Shown here: positions 41,933-49,557 of the stretch, piece after piece | Numbering within the stretch: position 1 is the stretch's first letter | Layout: the number at the start of each line of letters is the position of its first letter | Source of the DNA: Streptomyces althioticus | GTDB lineage: Bacteria > Actinomycetota > Actinomycetes > Streptomycetales > Streptomycetaceae | Direction: 5' to 3' | Length of the DNA: 64,000 nucleotides | Assembly (NCBI GenBank): GCA_014649355.1 | Contig: BMSW01000002.1 | Location: 124,001 to 188,000, forward strand | Translations under genes and position numbers: made by a program | The notes under the pieces: generated by a model | What the model was told of the DNA's origin: nothing | The model's input: the letters and a program-made list of their open reading frames with translations, nothing else | The model's database searches: none

Positions 41933-42798
41933 CCGTCCTTCTTCGGTATCGGCGCGACGTCGGGCACCGGCAGCACGGGGTGCTCGGTGACGGTCAGCGT
42001 GCGCAGGTCCACCCGTCGCAGTCGGCGCCGTACCGGGAAGCCCGCCGGGCCGGAGGCTCCGGTGGCCCACCGGCCGAGATCGTCCGCGAGCAGCGCCGCG
42101 AGCAGCGTGGCGGCGGGCACGGCGAGCCGGACCGGTGCGCCGGAGGTACGCGGTCCGCTCCAGTACGCGGCCAGTTCGCGGTGAGCGGGTGTGGCGGCGA
42201 GCCTGCGGGAGCGGACGTGCGCCGAGGTGACGTCCCCGGGAGCGGCGGCCACCGGCTCGACGTACGCCTGCCAGCCCTCGCGGTGGCAGCGCAGCCACGC
42301 GACACCGTGCTCCGGCAGCCGGTCGGCGGCGTCCCACAAGCCGTCCGGCACGGGTCCGTCCAGGCACCACACGACCGCGGAGGGATGTCCGTCGAGCAGG
42401 TCCTCGATGCCCACCGGCGAGCTGCCGAAGTCGGTCACGGCCGGGGTCGTACGGGGCCGCGCGCCCAGGGCTGCCAGTTGCACGGCGAGCGGTTCGGTCA
42501 GGACCGGGTCGCCGAGGATCCTGACATCCTGACGAGCGGCGGGCCACTCCGGGCGCGACGGAGCTTCCGCCAGATAGCCGGCTTCCAGATAGCCGGCTTC
42601 TTCGAACGCCCGGATCACGCGTTCCATCCCCTCGTCCTCCGGGGCCGTGGTCCCCCCGGTGAGCAGGGAGAGCAAGGCGTCCTCGTCAACGTCTCCTGTT
42701 CTGACACTGAAGAACTCCCCTGCGGGGGTGCGGACGGCAAGCCCTCGCCCGGGCACGGCGACGACCTCGGCACCGGGGACGAGTCGGCTACGGGACAC
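41929..42798 (-). CDS. RiPP leader-binding, cyclodehydratase E1-like protein
   Basis: 289 residues. The N-terminal 75 residues form a small winged-helix-like RRE (AVRTPAGEFFSVRTGDVDED, then MERVIRAFEEAGYLE) that recognises leader peptides. The rest is a reduced ThiF/E1-like Rossmann domain (DVRILGDPVLTEPLAVQLAA, then GIEDLLDGHPSAVVW), as in the ocin-ThiF-like partners of YcaO. No catalytic Cys or CxxC zinc motif is visible. The GTG at 42798 has AGGAGG six bases upstream; the frame is open to 42864 but that covers a terminator hairpin. It contains a small tandem duplication (AGYLEAGYL). Confidence 0.75.
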   Translation of the reverse strand: MSRSRLVPGAEVVAVPGRGLAVRTPAGEFFSVRTGDVDEDALLSLLTGGTTAPEDEGMERVIRAFEEAGYLEAGYLAEAPSRPEWPAARQDVRILGDPVLTEPLAVQLAALGARPRTTPAVTDFGSSPVGIEDLLDGHPSAVVWCLDGPVPDGLWDAADRLPEHGVAWLRCHREGWQAYVEPVAAAPGDVTSAHVRSRRLAATPAHRELAAYWSGPRTSGAPVRLAVPAATLLAALLADDLGRWATGASGPAGFPVRRRLRRVDLRTLTVTEHPVLPVPDVAPIPKKDG

Positions 42799-42832
42799 GG
42801 TGTTCCTCCTGTCGACGGGAGCGGGGACGGGC

Positions 42833-42864
42833 GTGGGCCCGCCCGGAGCATCGGGCGGGCCCAC
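42833..42864. terminator. Hairpin between the peptide gene and its maturation genes
   Basis: A perfect 13-bp stem (GTGGGCCCGCCCG and complement) with a 6-nt loop lies 25 bp after the peptide stop and 35 bp before the next gene. Partial terminators at this place are common in RiPP operons and give more peptide than enzyme mRNA. Confidence 0.8.
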
Positions 42865-42888
42865 GGTCGAGGGTGGCCAGACCCTCGC

Positions 42889-43002
42889 TTACTCCTCGGT
42901 GTCCTCGAAGGGGTTCTCGACGAGCGCGTTGGAGTGGGAGGCCGAGTCATGAGCCAGCTGACCCGGGTCGGCGATCGACGCGAAGACCTGCTCGTTTTCC
43001 AT
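42889..43002 (-). CDS. Putative RiPP precursor peptide, 37 residues, zinc-regulated
   Basis: A small ORF with a very good ribosome-binding site (AAGGAGAG three bases before the ATG). It starts MENEQVFASIADPGQ, then has LAHDSASHSNALV and ends ENPFEDTEE. It has no Cys; Ser occurs at 9, 20, 22 and 24, Thr at 35, His at 18 and 23, and acids dominate the end. Codon use is typical. It is first in line before the leader-binding, hydrolase, YcaO and SagB genes, is followed by a hairpin, and a Zur-like box with a -10 lies 62 bp upstream. These facts fit a YcaO-modified precursor whose Ser residues become oxazolines or oxazoles, or whose His/Asp/Glu end binds metal. The core boundary is unknown. An alternative is an unrelated small protein. 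Confidence 0.72.
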   Translation of the reverse strand: MENEQVFASIADPGQLAHDSASHSNALVENPFEDTEE

Positions 43003-43059
43003 GAACTCTCCTTCATCAGCAGGGAGATACGGCGTTCGGATGAGCGCCGTGACCTCACT

Positions 43060-43881
43060 CTAATGAATCTGATTTTCATATTCTATAGCTGCGATGGGGT
43101 GATCTGAGTAACACACAGGCCACCCCCCTTCCGGATCCTCACCGACCCGGCCTGCCACCTGCAGGACCTCCGCCAGCAACCCCGGTGTGACGACCTGCTT
43201 CGGCGCTCCGTCGGCGGCCACACGACCCTCCCGCAGGGCGACGATCCGCTCGGCGAACCGGGCTGCGTGGGCCAGGTCGTGCAGCACCATCACCACCGTG
43301 AGCCCGCGTTCCTCCCGCAGGCGCACCACGGTCTGCAGTACGTCGAGCTGGTGGTGCAGATCCAGGTACGTGGTCGGCTCGTCGAGCAGCAGGACCCTGG
43401 TGTCCTGAGCGAGCGCCATCGCGAGCCGGACACGTTGCCGCTCGCCGCCGGACAGCGCGTCGACGTCACGGTCGGCCCAGTCCTCCACCCCGACATCACG
43501 CAGCGCCCGGCGCACGACGGGGTCGTCGCCCTCGCGCAGCATGCCCAGCGGGCCGCGAGCCGCGTACCGTCCCTGCCGGACCAGGTGACGGACCGTCATG
43601 CCCGGGACGGCCGGAGCCGACTGGTGCAGCAAGGCCACCTTCCGGGCCGTGGCGCGTCTGGAAAGCCGCGTGACATCGTCCTCGCCGAGCAGCACGCGCC
43701 CTTCGTCGGGTTTCAGCAGCCCGGCGGCCAGCCGCAGCAGGGTCGACTTGCCGCAGCCGTTCAGGCCGATCAGGGCGGTCAGTTCGCCCGGCCGGACGGT
43801 CAGGTCGACGCCCCGCAGCACGGGTCGTCCGGGGTAGCCGAAGTGAACCCCCTCGACGTGGATCCCCACGGACTCGTTCAT
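43060..43881 (-). CDS. FecE/FhuC-type ABC importer ATPase
   Basis: 273 residues: Walker A GLNGCGKST, signature LSGGERQRVRLAMALAQDTR, Walker B LLLDEPTTYLDLHHQ, and H-loop MVLHDLAHAARFAERIV. This is the siderophore/cobalamin uptake subgroup. It is the last gene of the importer operon and its final codons (YENQIH, stop TAG at 43060) overlap the Zur-like box and -10 element of the peptide gene. The start is the ATG at 43881, 21 bp after the second permease. It probably powers re-uptake of the metal-loaded product. Confidence 0.87.
   Translation of the reverse strand: MNESVGIHVEGVHFGYPGRPVLRGVDLTVRPGELTALIGLNGCGKSTLLRLAAGLLKPDEGRVLLGEDDVTRLSRRATARKVALLHQSAPAVPGMTVRHLVRQGRYAARGPLGMLREGDDPVVRRALRDVGVEDWADRDVDALSGGERQRVRLAMALAQDTRVLLLDEPTTYLDLHHQLDVLQTVVRLREERGLTVVMVLHDLAHAARFAERIVALREGRVAADGAPKQVVTPGLLAEVLQVAGRVGEDPEGGWPVCYSDHPIAAIEYENQIH
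43064..43078. promoter_or_regulatory. Zur box controlling the peptide gene
   Basis: TGAATCTGATTTTCA matches 13 of 15 positions of the Zur consensus, the best-placed and among the strongest sites in the window. A leftward -10-like TAGAGT (43057-43062) follows, and the peptide ATG is at 43002. The site lies inside the 3' end of the ATPase gene. Confidence 0.72.
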
Positions 43882-43901
43882 GCTCTGTCCTCAATTCGAC
43901 G

Positions 43902-44909
43902 TCAGAACGTACGGCTCGGCGTGCGGCGCACGACGAGCAGCAGCAGCGCGGCACCCAGGCAGGCGGTCAGCGCGCCGACCGGCAACGTGAGCCGCCCGGA
44001 GTCCAGCGCCGTCGCCAGCAGCCGCGAGGACAACTGCGCCACCGCGTCCGCCCCGCACACCACGACCGCGCCGGTCAGGGCGGCGCCGGGAAGGCTCCGG
44101 CGCAGGTCCGCACCGAAGACGGCCACGGCCAGATGCGGGACGAGCAACCCGATGAAGCCCAGCGCGCCGACGGCAGCCACGGCGCCGGCGGTCAGGGCCA
44201 CCGCGCACATCAGGGCCAGTGTCCGGGCCCGGCGAGCGGAGAGACCGGCGGCGAGGGCGATGTCGTCACCGCAGCGCAGCAGGGTCAACGGCCCCGCCAG
44301 CAGCCAGGCAGCGACCCCCCAGACGAGCGCCCACGGCCACAGCAGGTGCCAGTGCTCCCACACCCGGCCCTCCGTGGTGCCCACCAGCCACTGCACGACG
44401 CTGCCGAGCTCACCCGGTTCCACGAGCAGCACCATGGCGGTGAGCCCGCCGAGCACCGCCGACACCAGCACCCCGTGCACGGCGGTCTGCGCGGGGTCAC
44501 CGCGCCCGCGGCCCGCGAGCAGCCACAGCAGCGCTGCTCCGGCGCACCCGCCCGCGCAGGCGGCGAGGACCACGGCCAGGGGCGAATCCCACCCGGCGAG
44601 CCCCAGAGCGGTCGCGGTGACGGCGCCGAGAACCGCCCCTGGGGTCACGCCCGTCACCTCCGGCCCGGCCAGGGGGTTACGCAGGGCGGACTGCAGGACC
44701 AGTCCCGCCACGGCCAGACAGGCACCCGCGCCGAGGGCCACCAGCAGCCTCGGCAGACGCAGTTGGAACAAGATGTGGCGCTCCGTCGCGTCACCGCCAC
44801 CGTTGAGGACGTCCCAGACCACCCCCGGGGACATGCCGCGCCCGGCCACCAACTCCACTGCGGCGCACACGACGGCCAGCACTCCGAGGGCCGTGAAACG
44901 CCGGGTCAC
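43902..44909 (-). CDS. FecCD-family ABC importer permease, second subunit
   Basis: 335 residues with about nine to ten membrane helices. Family motifs: LRLPRLLVALGAGACLAVAG with QSALRNPLAGPEVTGVTPGA, and a C-terminal GFIGLLVPHLAVAVFGADLR coupling segment. The GTG start overlaps the first permease stop (GTGA). With the other permease it forms a heterodimer channel for a siderophore-type complex. Confidence 0.87.
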   Translation of the reverse strand: MTRRFTALGVLAVVCAAVELVAGRGMSPGVVWDVLNGGGDATERHILFQLRLPRLLVALGAGACLAVAGLVLQSALRNPLAGPEVTGVTPGAVLGAVTATALGLAGWDSPLAVVLAACAGGCAGAALLWLLAGRGRGDPAQTAVHGVLVSAVLGGLTAMVLLVEPGELGSVVQWLVGTTEGRVWEHWHLLWPWALVWGVAAWLLAGPLTLLRCGDDIALAAGLSARRARTLALMCAVALTAGAVAAVGALGFIGLLVPHLAVAVFGADLRRSLPGAALTGAVVVCGADAVAQLSSRLLATALDSGRLTLPVGALTACLGAALLLLVVRRTPSRTF

Positions 44910-46147
44910 CGTACGTCCTCCGTTCCGATCGTCCCGAGAGGCGGCGAGGTCGGACCACCGGGCCCGGGTTCGCCCCGGTGAGCGTGATGCGATGCCGCGG
45001 CGGGAGGTACGTCGTCCACCACACCCGAAGCCGTCCTCCGCAGCTCGGACAGCTGCTCGCGCGCACCGACCGAAGCGGCCTGTCCGTGCCGGGCCGTCCG
45101 GCGGCGGCCACCTGACCGCATCAGCGCGACGCCGGCCGGTACCCCCAGCAGGGCCGTCCACGCGCCGGCGGGGGTCTCCACGGGTGCCAGCGCCAGCCGG
45201 GCCGGGACATCGGCGACCGCCACGACGACCGCGCCCCAGGCCGCGGACCAGGGGAGCCAGCGCACCGCTCCCGCCACGGGAGCGAACCAGCGGCTCAGGT
45301 GCGGGGCGAGGAACCCCACCCACGCGACGGGCCCGCACACGGCCGTCACCGGGGCGATCAGCACGACGGCGATGGCCAGCGCTGCCAGCCGGGCGCGCTG
45401 CGCTCGCACACCGAGCGCCTCCGCGTCCTCGTCGCCCAGCCGCAGTACGGACAGCACCGGCGCGCACAGCACGAGTGCGGGCCCCGCGACGAGCAGCCAC
45501 GGCCACAGGCCCGTCACGTCGTCCCACGTCCGGGCGGACAGGGAACCGAGCAGGTAGCGGTAGATCAGCTGGAGGTCCAACTGGTCGGCCATGACCATCA
45601 GCACGAGCAGGGCGGCCTGCAACGCGGCCGCCACCGCCGCGCCGGTCAACAGCACGGCGGACGGGCTGCGGCCCAGCCCCGCGACGAGCAGCGTCAGTCC
45701 GCCGCCGAGTGCGGCGCCGCCGATGGCCAGCAGCGGCTGGACGGCGGCGGGCAGCGAGAGGGTCAGCACCAGCGGCGCGGCCACCCCGAGCGCGGCCCCG
45801 GACGACACGCCCAGCATCTCCGGCACCGCCAGGGGGTTGCGCAGCGCCTCCTGGAGGACCAGTCCGGCCGCCCCCAGACAGGCTCCGGCGACGAGCGCCA
45901 GCAGCAGGCGGGGCACGCGGAGTTCGGTCACGACGATCCCGGCGAGGGTGGTGTCCCCGTCCAGTACCGCGGCGACCAGCCGGTGCGGGGGGACGTAGGG
46001 GGTGCCGAGGCTGAGCGCGCAGACCGAGGAGACGGCCAGCAACACGACCACCAGCAGCGGTTGCCGCCTCCGCGCACCGCGCGACGGCCGCTCTTCGCCC
46101 GCCGCAGCGCGATCGGCTGCGGCGGGCGCTGAAAGGGGCGTCCTCAC
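44906..46147 (-). CDS. FecCD-family ABC importer permease, first subunit, with a long C-terminal tail
   Basis: 413 residues. The FecCD core (VTELRVPRLLLALVAGACLG, LQEALRNPLAVPEMLGVSSG, VAWVGFLAPHLSRWF) ends near residue 340. About 70 hydrophilic residues follow, rich in Arg, Gly, Pro and His (VDDVPPAAASHHAHRGEPG), which is longer than usual. The GTG start (46147) overlaps the binding-protein stop by 4 bp. The tail is cytosolic by topology; its role is unknown and it may simply be extra. Confidence 0.84.
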   Translation of the reverse strand: MRTPLSAPAAADRAAAGEERPSRGARRRQPLLVVVLLAVSSVCALSLGTPYVPPHRLVAAVLDGDTTLAGIVVTELRVPRLLLALVAGACLGAAGLVLQEALRNPLAVPEMLGVSSGAALGVAAPLVLTLSLPAAVQPLLAIGGAALGGGLTLLVAGLGRSPSAVLLTGAAVAAALQAALLVLMVMADQLDLQLIYRYLLGSLSARTWDDVTGLWPWLLVAGPALVLCAPVLSVLRLGDEDAEALGVRAQRARLAALAIAVVLIAPVTAVCGPVAWVGFLAPHLSRWFAPVAGAVRWLPWSAAWGAVVVAVADVPARLALAPVETPAGAWTALLGVPAGVALMRSGGRRRTARHGQAASVGAREQLSELRRTASGVVDDVPPAAASHHAHRGEPGPGGPTSPPLGTIGTEDVR

Positions 46148-47121
46148 CGCAGCGCGGCCGTGGCCTCGTCGAGCACGATGCCCAGCGAACGGGTGCCGCG
46201 CCCCTTGGCCCACGCCTCTGAGTTCACCTCGTGGACGTCACCGTTCTTCACTGCCGGAATCTTGCTCCAGAGCGGGTTCCCGGCGAGCTTCTCGGACAGT
46301 TTGCCCTCCGCGTCGCCGAAGCTCAGCGTCTCGACGAACAGCACGTCGACGTCCTTGGCGAGGATCTCTTCGAGACTGTAACTGCCCTCCACGCCTCGGG
46401 ACTTCCACGGGTAGTCGGCGATCTTGGGGAACAGACTGGCGGCCACGTCGCCTTCGGGCGTCGCGACGCCGAAGTTCTCGTCACTGCCGTAGATGATGAG
46501 CGCCGTCTTGTCGCTCGGGGTCTTCTCGGCGGCGGCGAGCTTCGTCCGGAACGTCCTCTCCGCCTTCTCCCCCTGGGCGGTGCGGCCGGTGAGGGCGGCG
46601 GTGTCGCGCAGGTAGCCCACGCTGTCCTGCCACGTCTCGGGCTGCATGGCCCAGAACGTGGTCGCTCCCTTCAGCGCCGGGGCGAGCTTGCCGTGGGTGT
46701 CCCCGAGGCCGATCACGAGGTCGGGCTTGTGGGAGAGGATCGCCTCCACCTCCGGGGCGATGAAGCCGCCGGGGATGATGTCCACTTCCTTGGCCTTCTC
46801 CTCCCCCAGGAAGTCCGGGTGGGCGAGCAAAGCGCTGTTGGTGGCCGTCGGGACGATGCCCAGTTCGGTCAGGATGTCGTCGCACAGGGCGAACAGGCAG
46901 ACGATCCGCTCGGGCTCCTTCTTCAAGGAGATCTTGGCGCCGTTGGTGTCGGTCAACTCCGTCGACGCCTTGATGGGTTCGACTGTCACCTCCGTCCTCG
47001 CCGTGGGCTTGACCTTGCCGTTCGCGGGCTCTTCGGAGGACGAGCCGCAGCCGACCAGGAGCGAACCCACCGCCGCTGCGGTGAGCCAACTGCGGACGAA
47101 TCTCGACGATGAGCGCAGCAT
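46144..47121 (-). CDS. FecB/FepB-type substrate-binding lipoprotein for a metallophore
   Basis: 325 residues. Signal peptide with lipobox (GSLLVGCGSSSEE), Cys near residue 25, then a class III binding fold: EPERIVCLFALCDDILTELG, then VEAILSHKPDLVIGLGDTHG and DVDVLFVETLSFGDAEG. This group binds metal-chelate complexes at the outer membrane face. It opens the four-gene importer operon on the minus strand, and its start lies 48 bp from a Zur-like box. Uptake of a zinc complex made by the adjacent RiPP genes is the likely role. Confidence 0.87.
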   Translation of the reverse strand: MLRSSSRFVRSWLTAAAVGSLLVGCGSSSEEPANGKVKPTARTEVTVEPIKASTELTDTNGAKISLKKEPERIVCLFALCDDILTELGIVPTATNSALLAHPDFLGEEKAKEVDIIPGGFIAPEVEAILSHKPDLVIGLGDTHGKLAPALKGATTFWAMQPETWQDSVGYLRDTAALTGRTAQGEKAERTFRTKLAAAEKTPSDKTALIIYGSDENFGVATPEGDVAASLFPKIADYPWKSRGVEGSYSLEEILAKDVDVLFVETLSFGDAEGKLSEKLAGNPLWSKIPAVKNGDVHEVNSEAWAKGRGTRSLGIVLDEATAALR

Positions 47122-47168
47122 CGATGCCCTCGCTTCTTCTCAGGTGCTGGGAACGCACTGAAGATACA

Positions 47169-47183
47169 TGATAATCGTTTTCA
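47169..47183. promoter_or_regulatory. Zur box between the binding-protein gene and the beta-propeller gene
   Basis: TGATAATCGTTTTCA matches 12 of 15 positions of the Zur consensus and lies between divergent genes, 47 bp from one start and 24 bp from the other. A Fur-type site cannot be fully excluded by sequence, but the neighbours favour zinc. Confidence 0.7.
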
Positions 47184-47206
47184 CCAGACCGGTTTCTGGA
47201 GGACTC

Positions 47207-48406
47207 ATGCCTGCTGCCACACCCGTCCTGCTCGTCTCCGACCATGTGGCCGGAGCCGTGCACCTGCTGACCGTCCCCGACGGTGCCGTAGCGGGACGCC
47301 TCACCGGCCGTCATCTTTCGGAGCACGCAGGGTTCTTGGCTCTGCCGGGCGGGCGGGTGGCCTGCGTCGACGACCGCCGCGGGGAACTGCTGGTGCTCAA
47401 CCCCTACGCCGAGGAACTCGTGGAGCGCGCGATTCCGGTCGCCGTGCCGGCCGAGCACCTCGCCTGCGACCCGTCCGGCCGCCGACTGGCCGTCACCACC
47501 GGCCTCGGCAAGAACAGCGAACCGTGGTCGGACCTGCTGACGGTCCTCGACCTGGCCACCGGAGAGGCCGCACGGGTGCGGACGCGCGTCGGTGAACCGG
47601 GCGTCACCGTGCTGGGCGGGGCCGACCCTCTGGTCGTACTGCGGCACCGGGAGCCCGGTGCGCTGGCCGTCCACCGGTTCGCGGACCTCCTCGCGGCTCC
47701 GCCCGGCTGTCCCCTGGTCACCCCTCACGCGCTCCTGCCGCTGCCGGACGACGGACACGGGGACGCACAGGCACCCGGCTCGGAGCAGGTGTTCGCGGCC
47801 ACGAGCCAGGGAGTGCACCGGGCCCGCAGAAGGGGCGACGTCCTCGTCGCCGAGGCGGTCATTCCGTGGGCGTCGCCGGCCCGGGGCTGGTACCTCCGGC
47901 TCGACACCCGGCGTCAGGCTCTGTGGACCACGCTGCGCGGCGGCGACCCGGACCCGCTGCGCTGGCCGGAGTGGACCAACCAGGCATGGCACCACGAGCT
48001 GGGAACCGGCCGTACGCTGCTCACGGACCTCGGTCCCGGGCTTGTCTTCCGGCTGGCCCTCGCCCGGTGCCACACCGCCTTCACCCGTGTCCATCCCGAC
48101 GGCGACGACCTGATCCTGCTCGGCGCCGACGGCGCCGCCCGCCGCTTCCCCCTGCCCGGCATGGACGGGGCTCCAGGTCGCGGCGGCACCCCCTGGGAGG
48201 GCGTCCAACGCCGCGCGGTGGCCGCCTCACCGGGCTCCGACTGGATCGCCGTCACCCGGGGCGGCCACGGTGAGGTGCACATCGTCGACGCGGAGACGGG
48301 CCACGAGGCGGCGCGTCCGCGGCTGAGCACACCGCTGCATCACGGCGGCCACCTGACACTGCGCGTTCAGAACGACGGTGCCGACGGTGATCCTGTGGGC
48401 CGGTGA
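47207..48406 (+). CDS. Cytosolic beta-propeller protein of the zinc region (AztD-like fold, no signal peptide)
   Basis: 399 residues with repeated propeller blades (PVLLVSDHVAGAVHLLTVPD, GFLALPGGRVACVDDRRGEL, HLACDPSGRRLAVTTGLG, and EVHIVDAETGHEAARPRL). Scattered His residues (HEL, HTAF, LHHGGHL) could bind metal. It has no signal or lipobox, so it is cytosolic, unlike the two lipoprotein propellers near the azt genes. The ribosome-binding site GGAGGA lies 4 bases before the ATG. It is divergent from the FecB-like gene across a Zur box, so it is probably zinc-repressed. Function unknown; a cytosolic zinc carrier or an enzyme on the peptide complex are options. Confidence 0.7.
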   Translation: MPAATPVLLVSDHVAGAVHLLTVPDGAVAGRLTGRHLSEHAGFLALPGGRVACVDDRRGELLVLNPYAEELVERAIPVAVPAEHLACDPSGRRLAVTTGLGKNSEPWSDLLTVLDLATGEAARVRTRVGEPGVTVLGGADPLVVLRHREPGALAVHRFADLLAAPPGCPLVTPHALLPLPDDGHGDAQAPGSEQVFAATSQGVHRARRRGDVLVAEAVIPWASPARGWYLRLDTRRQALWTTLRGGDPDPLRWPEWTNQAWHHELGTGRTLLTDLGPGLVFRLALARCHTAFTRVHPDGDDLILLGADGAARRFPLPGMDGAPGRGGTPWEGVQRRAVAASPGSDWIAVTRGGHGEVHIVDAETGHEAARPRLSTPLHHGGHLTLRVQNDGADGDPVGR

Positions 48407-48918
48407 CGGACTGTCGGCCGATGCGAGGACTGCCGCGACGGCCCCCTCGGCGAACGCGTACACGTCGACGGTGAAGGAATCACCGCCCGCCGACGTGGCC
48501 TGGCGCGCTCGACCGCCACGTGGTCCGACATCGGGATGGCGGCGTCGCCGGGAAGCGCTTCCCACAGCGATGCGTAGCTGTCCGAGGGTATGTGGACCGG
48601 GTCCGCCGTCCGTGGACGTGCGCACGCACTGCAGGTACAGCTCGCGCGGCCTCCGGTGAGAGCCGGACCTCCGCCTGCCCCGGCGACGGAAGGGGCAACG
48701 GCTCCCGCGACACGGGCGAGGAGGGCGCGGAGACGACCGTTCGTCGGGCACCGGAGCGGCCGGATGACGGGCGTCCGGCCCTCGGTTCCTCAGACGGTGA
48801 CGGCTCAATGGCCCATCCTGCACTGCGAGAGCCAACTCTTCGTCAGATGAGCAGGAGAACTCGGGGTATCCGCAAGCGATGACGCTGTCCCGACTCCGTA
48901 CTCGAGGAGGTCTGCGCT
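48407..48918. other. Decayed coding stretch, no intact gene
   Basis: About 510 bp between rightward genes. Leftward reading shows coding-like pieces in different frames (RELYLQCVRTSTDG, then VHIPSDSYASLWEALPGDAA in another frame, then DSFTVDVYAFAEGAVAAVLA), which suggests a frameshifted gene remnant. No family is recognised. Confidence 0.4.
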
Positions 48919-49443
48919 GTGCTTTCACTCAAGCGCTTACTCGACCGCAGTCTGACCGCACAGGCAGTTCTGGTGTTCCTGTTGGGACTGGGCATCACGG
49001 CCTTGTTCCGCAGGGACGAGCACCCAGCTGTCTGGGTGCTCCATAGCGCTCTCTACACCGGGATCGCCATGGCGTTCCTGGCCGTACAGCGCCGCCGGGC
49101 CGCCCGAGCCGTGGGCACCGACGCGGGCGGACTCGCGGATCTGAACCGGAAGATCCGTCACCATGAGGTGCCGCAGGAACCCGAGGAACAGGCGGCCGTG
49201 CGACGGCTGGTGGCCGAGCAGCTCGACCAGATGGAAAGGGCCCGCAAGTGGCTGCCGTACTGGCTCGGCGCCATGGGCATCGTCGCGATCGGCTTGGTCG
49301 TACTCGGGGCCTTCAGCGGGTCCCTCGTCTTCCCCCTCGTCTTCGCCGCCGGCATGGTCGCGCTGTGCTTCTGGGTTCTGTGGATGCGCCGCCGCTCCCT
49401 GGAGCGCCTCCACTGGATGCGCCAGGCCTTGCAGCACAAGTGA
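48919..49443 (+). CDS. Four-helix membrane protein, function unknown
   Basis: 174 residues with two pairs of transmembrane helices (QAVLVFLLGLGITALF, VLHSALYTGIAMAFLAV; WLGAMGIVAIGLVVLGAF, LVFPLVFAAGMVALCFWV) and a charged cytosolic loop between them (RKIRHHEVPQEPEEQAAVRR). The GTG start has GAGGAGG eight bases upstream. It converges on aztD with a hairpin between. No family recognised, and no zinc site in front. Confidence 0.65.
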   Translation: MLSLKRLLDRSLTAQAVLVFLLGLGITALFRRDEHPAVWVLHSALYTGIAMAFLAVQRRRAARAVGTDAGGLADLNRKIRHHEVPQEPEEQAAVRRLVAEQLDQMERARKWLPYWLGAMGIVAIGLVVLGAFSGSLVFPLVFAAGMVALCFWVLWMRRRSLERLHWMRQALQHK

Positions 49444-49506
49444 GCGCCGGACCGCCGCCACCGGGGGGCGGTGACGGCGAGGCCCACATCGTCAAGGTGA
49501 AGAGCG

Positions 49507-49537
49507 GCCACAGCGGCCCGCGGCGGGCCGCTGTGGC
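49507..49537. terminator. Hairpin terminator between convergent genes
   Basis: A perfect 13-bp stem (GCCACAGCGGCCC and complement) with a 5-nt loop lies between the membrane protein gene and aztD. Confidence 0.8.
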
Positions 49538-49557
49538 GAGGGCATGTCGCGCCGTCA

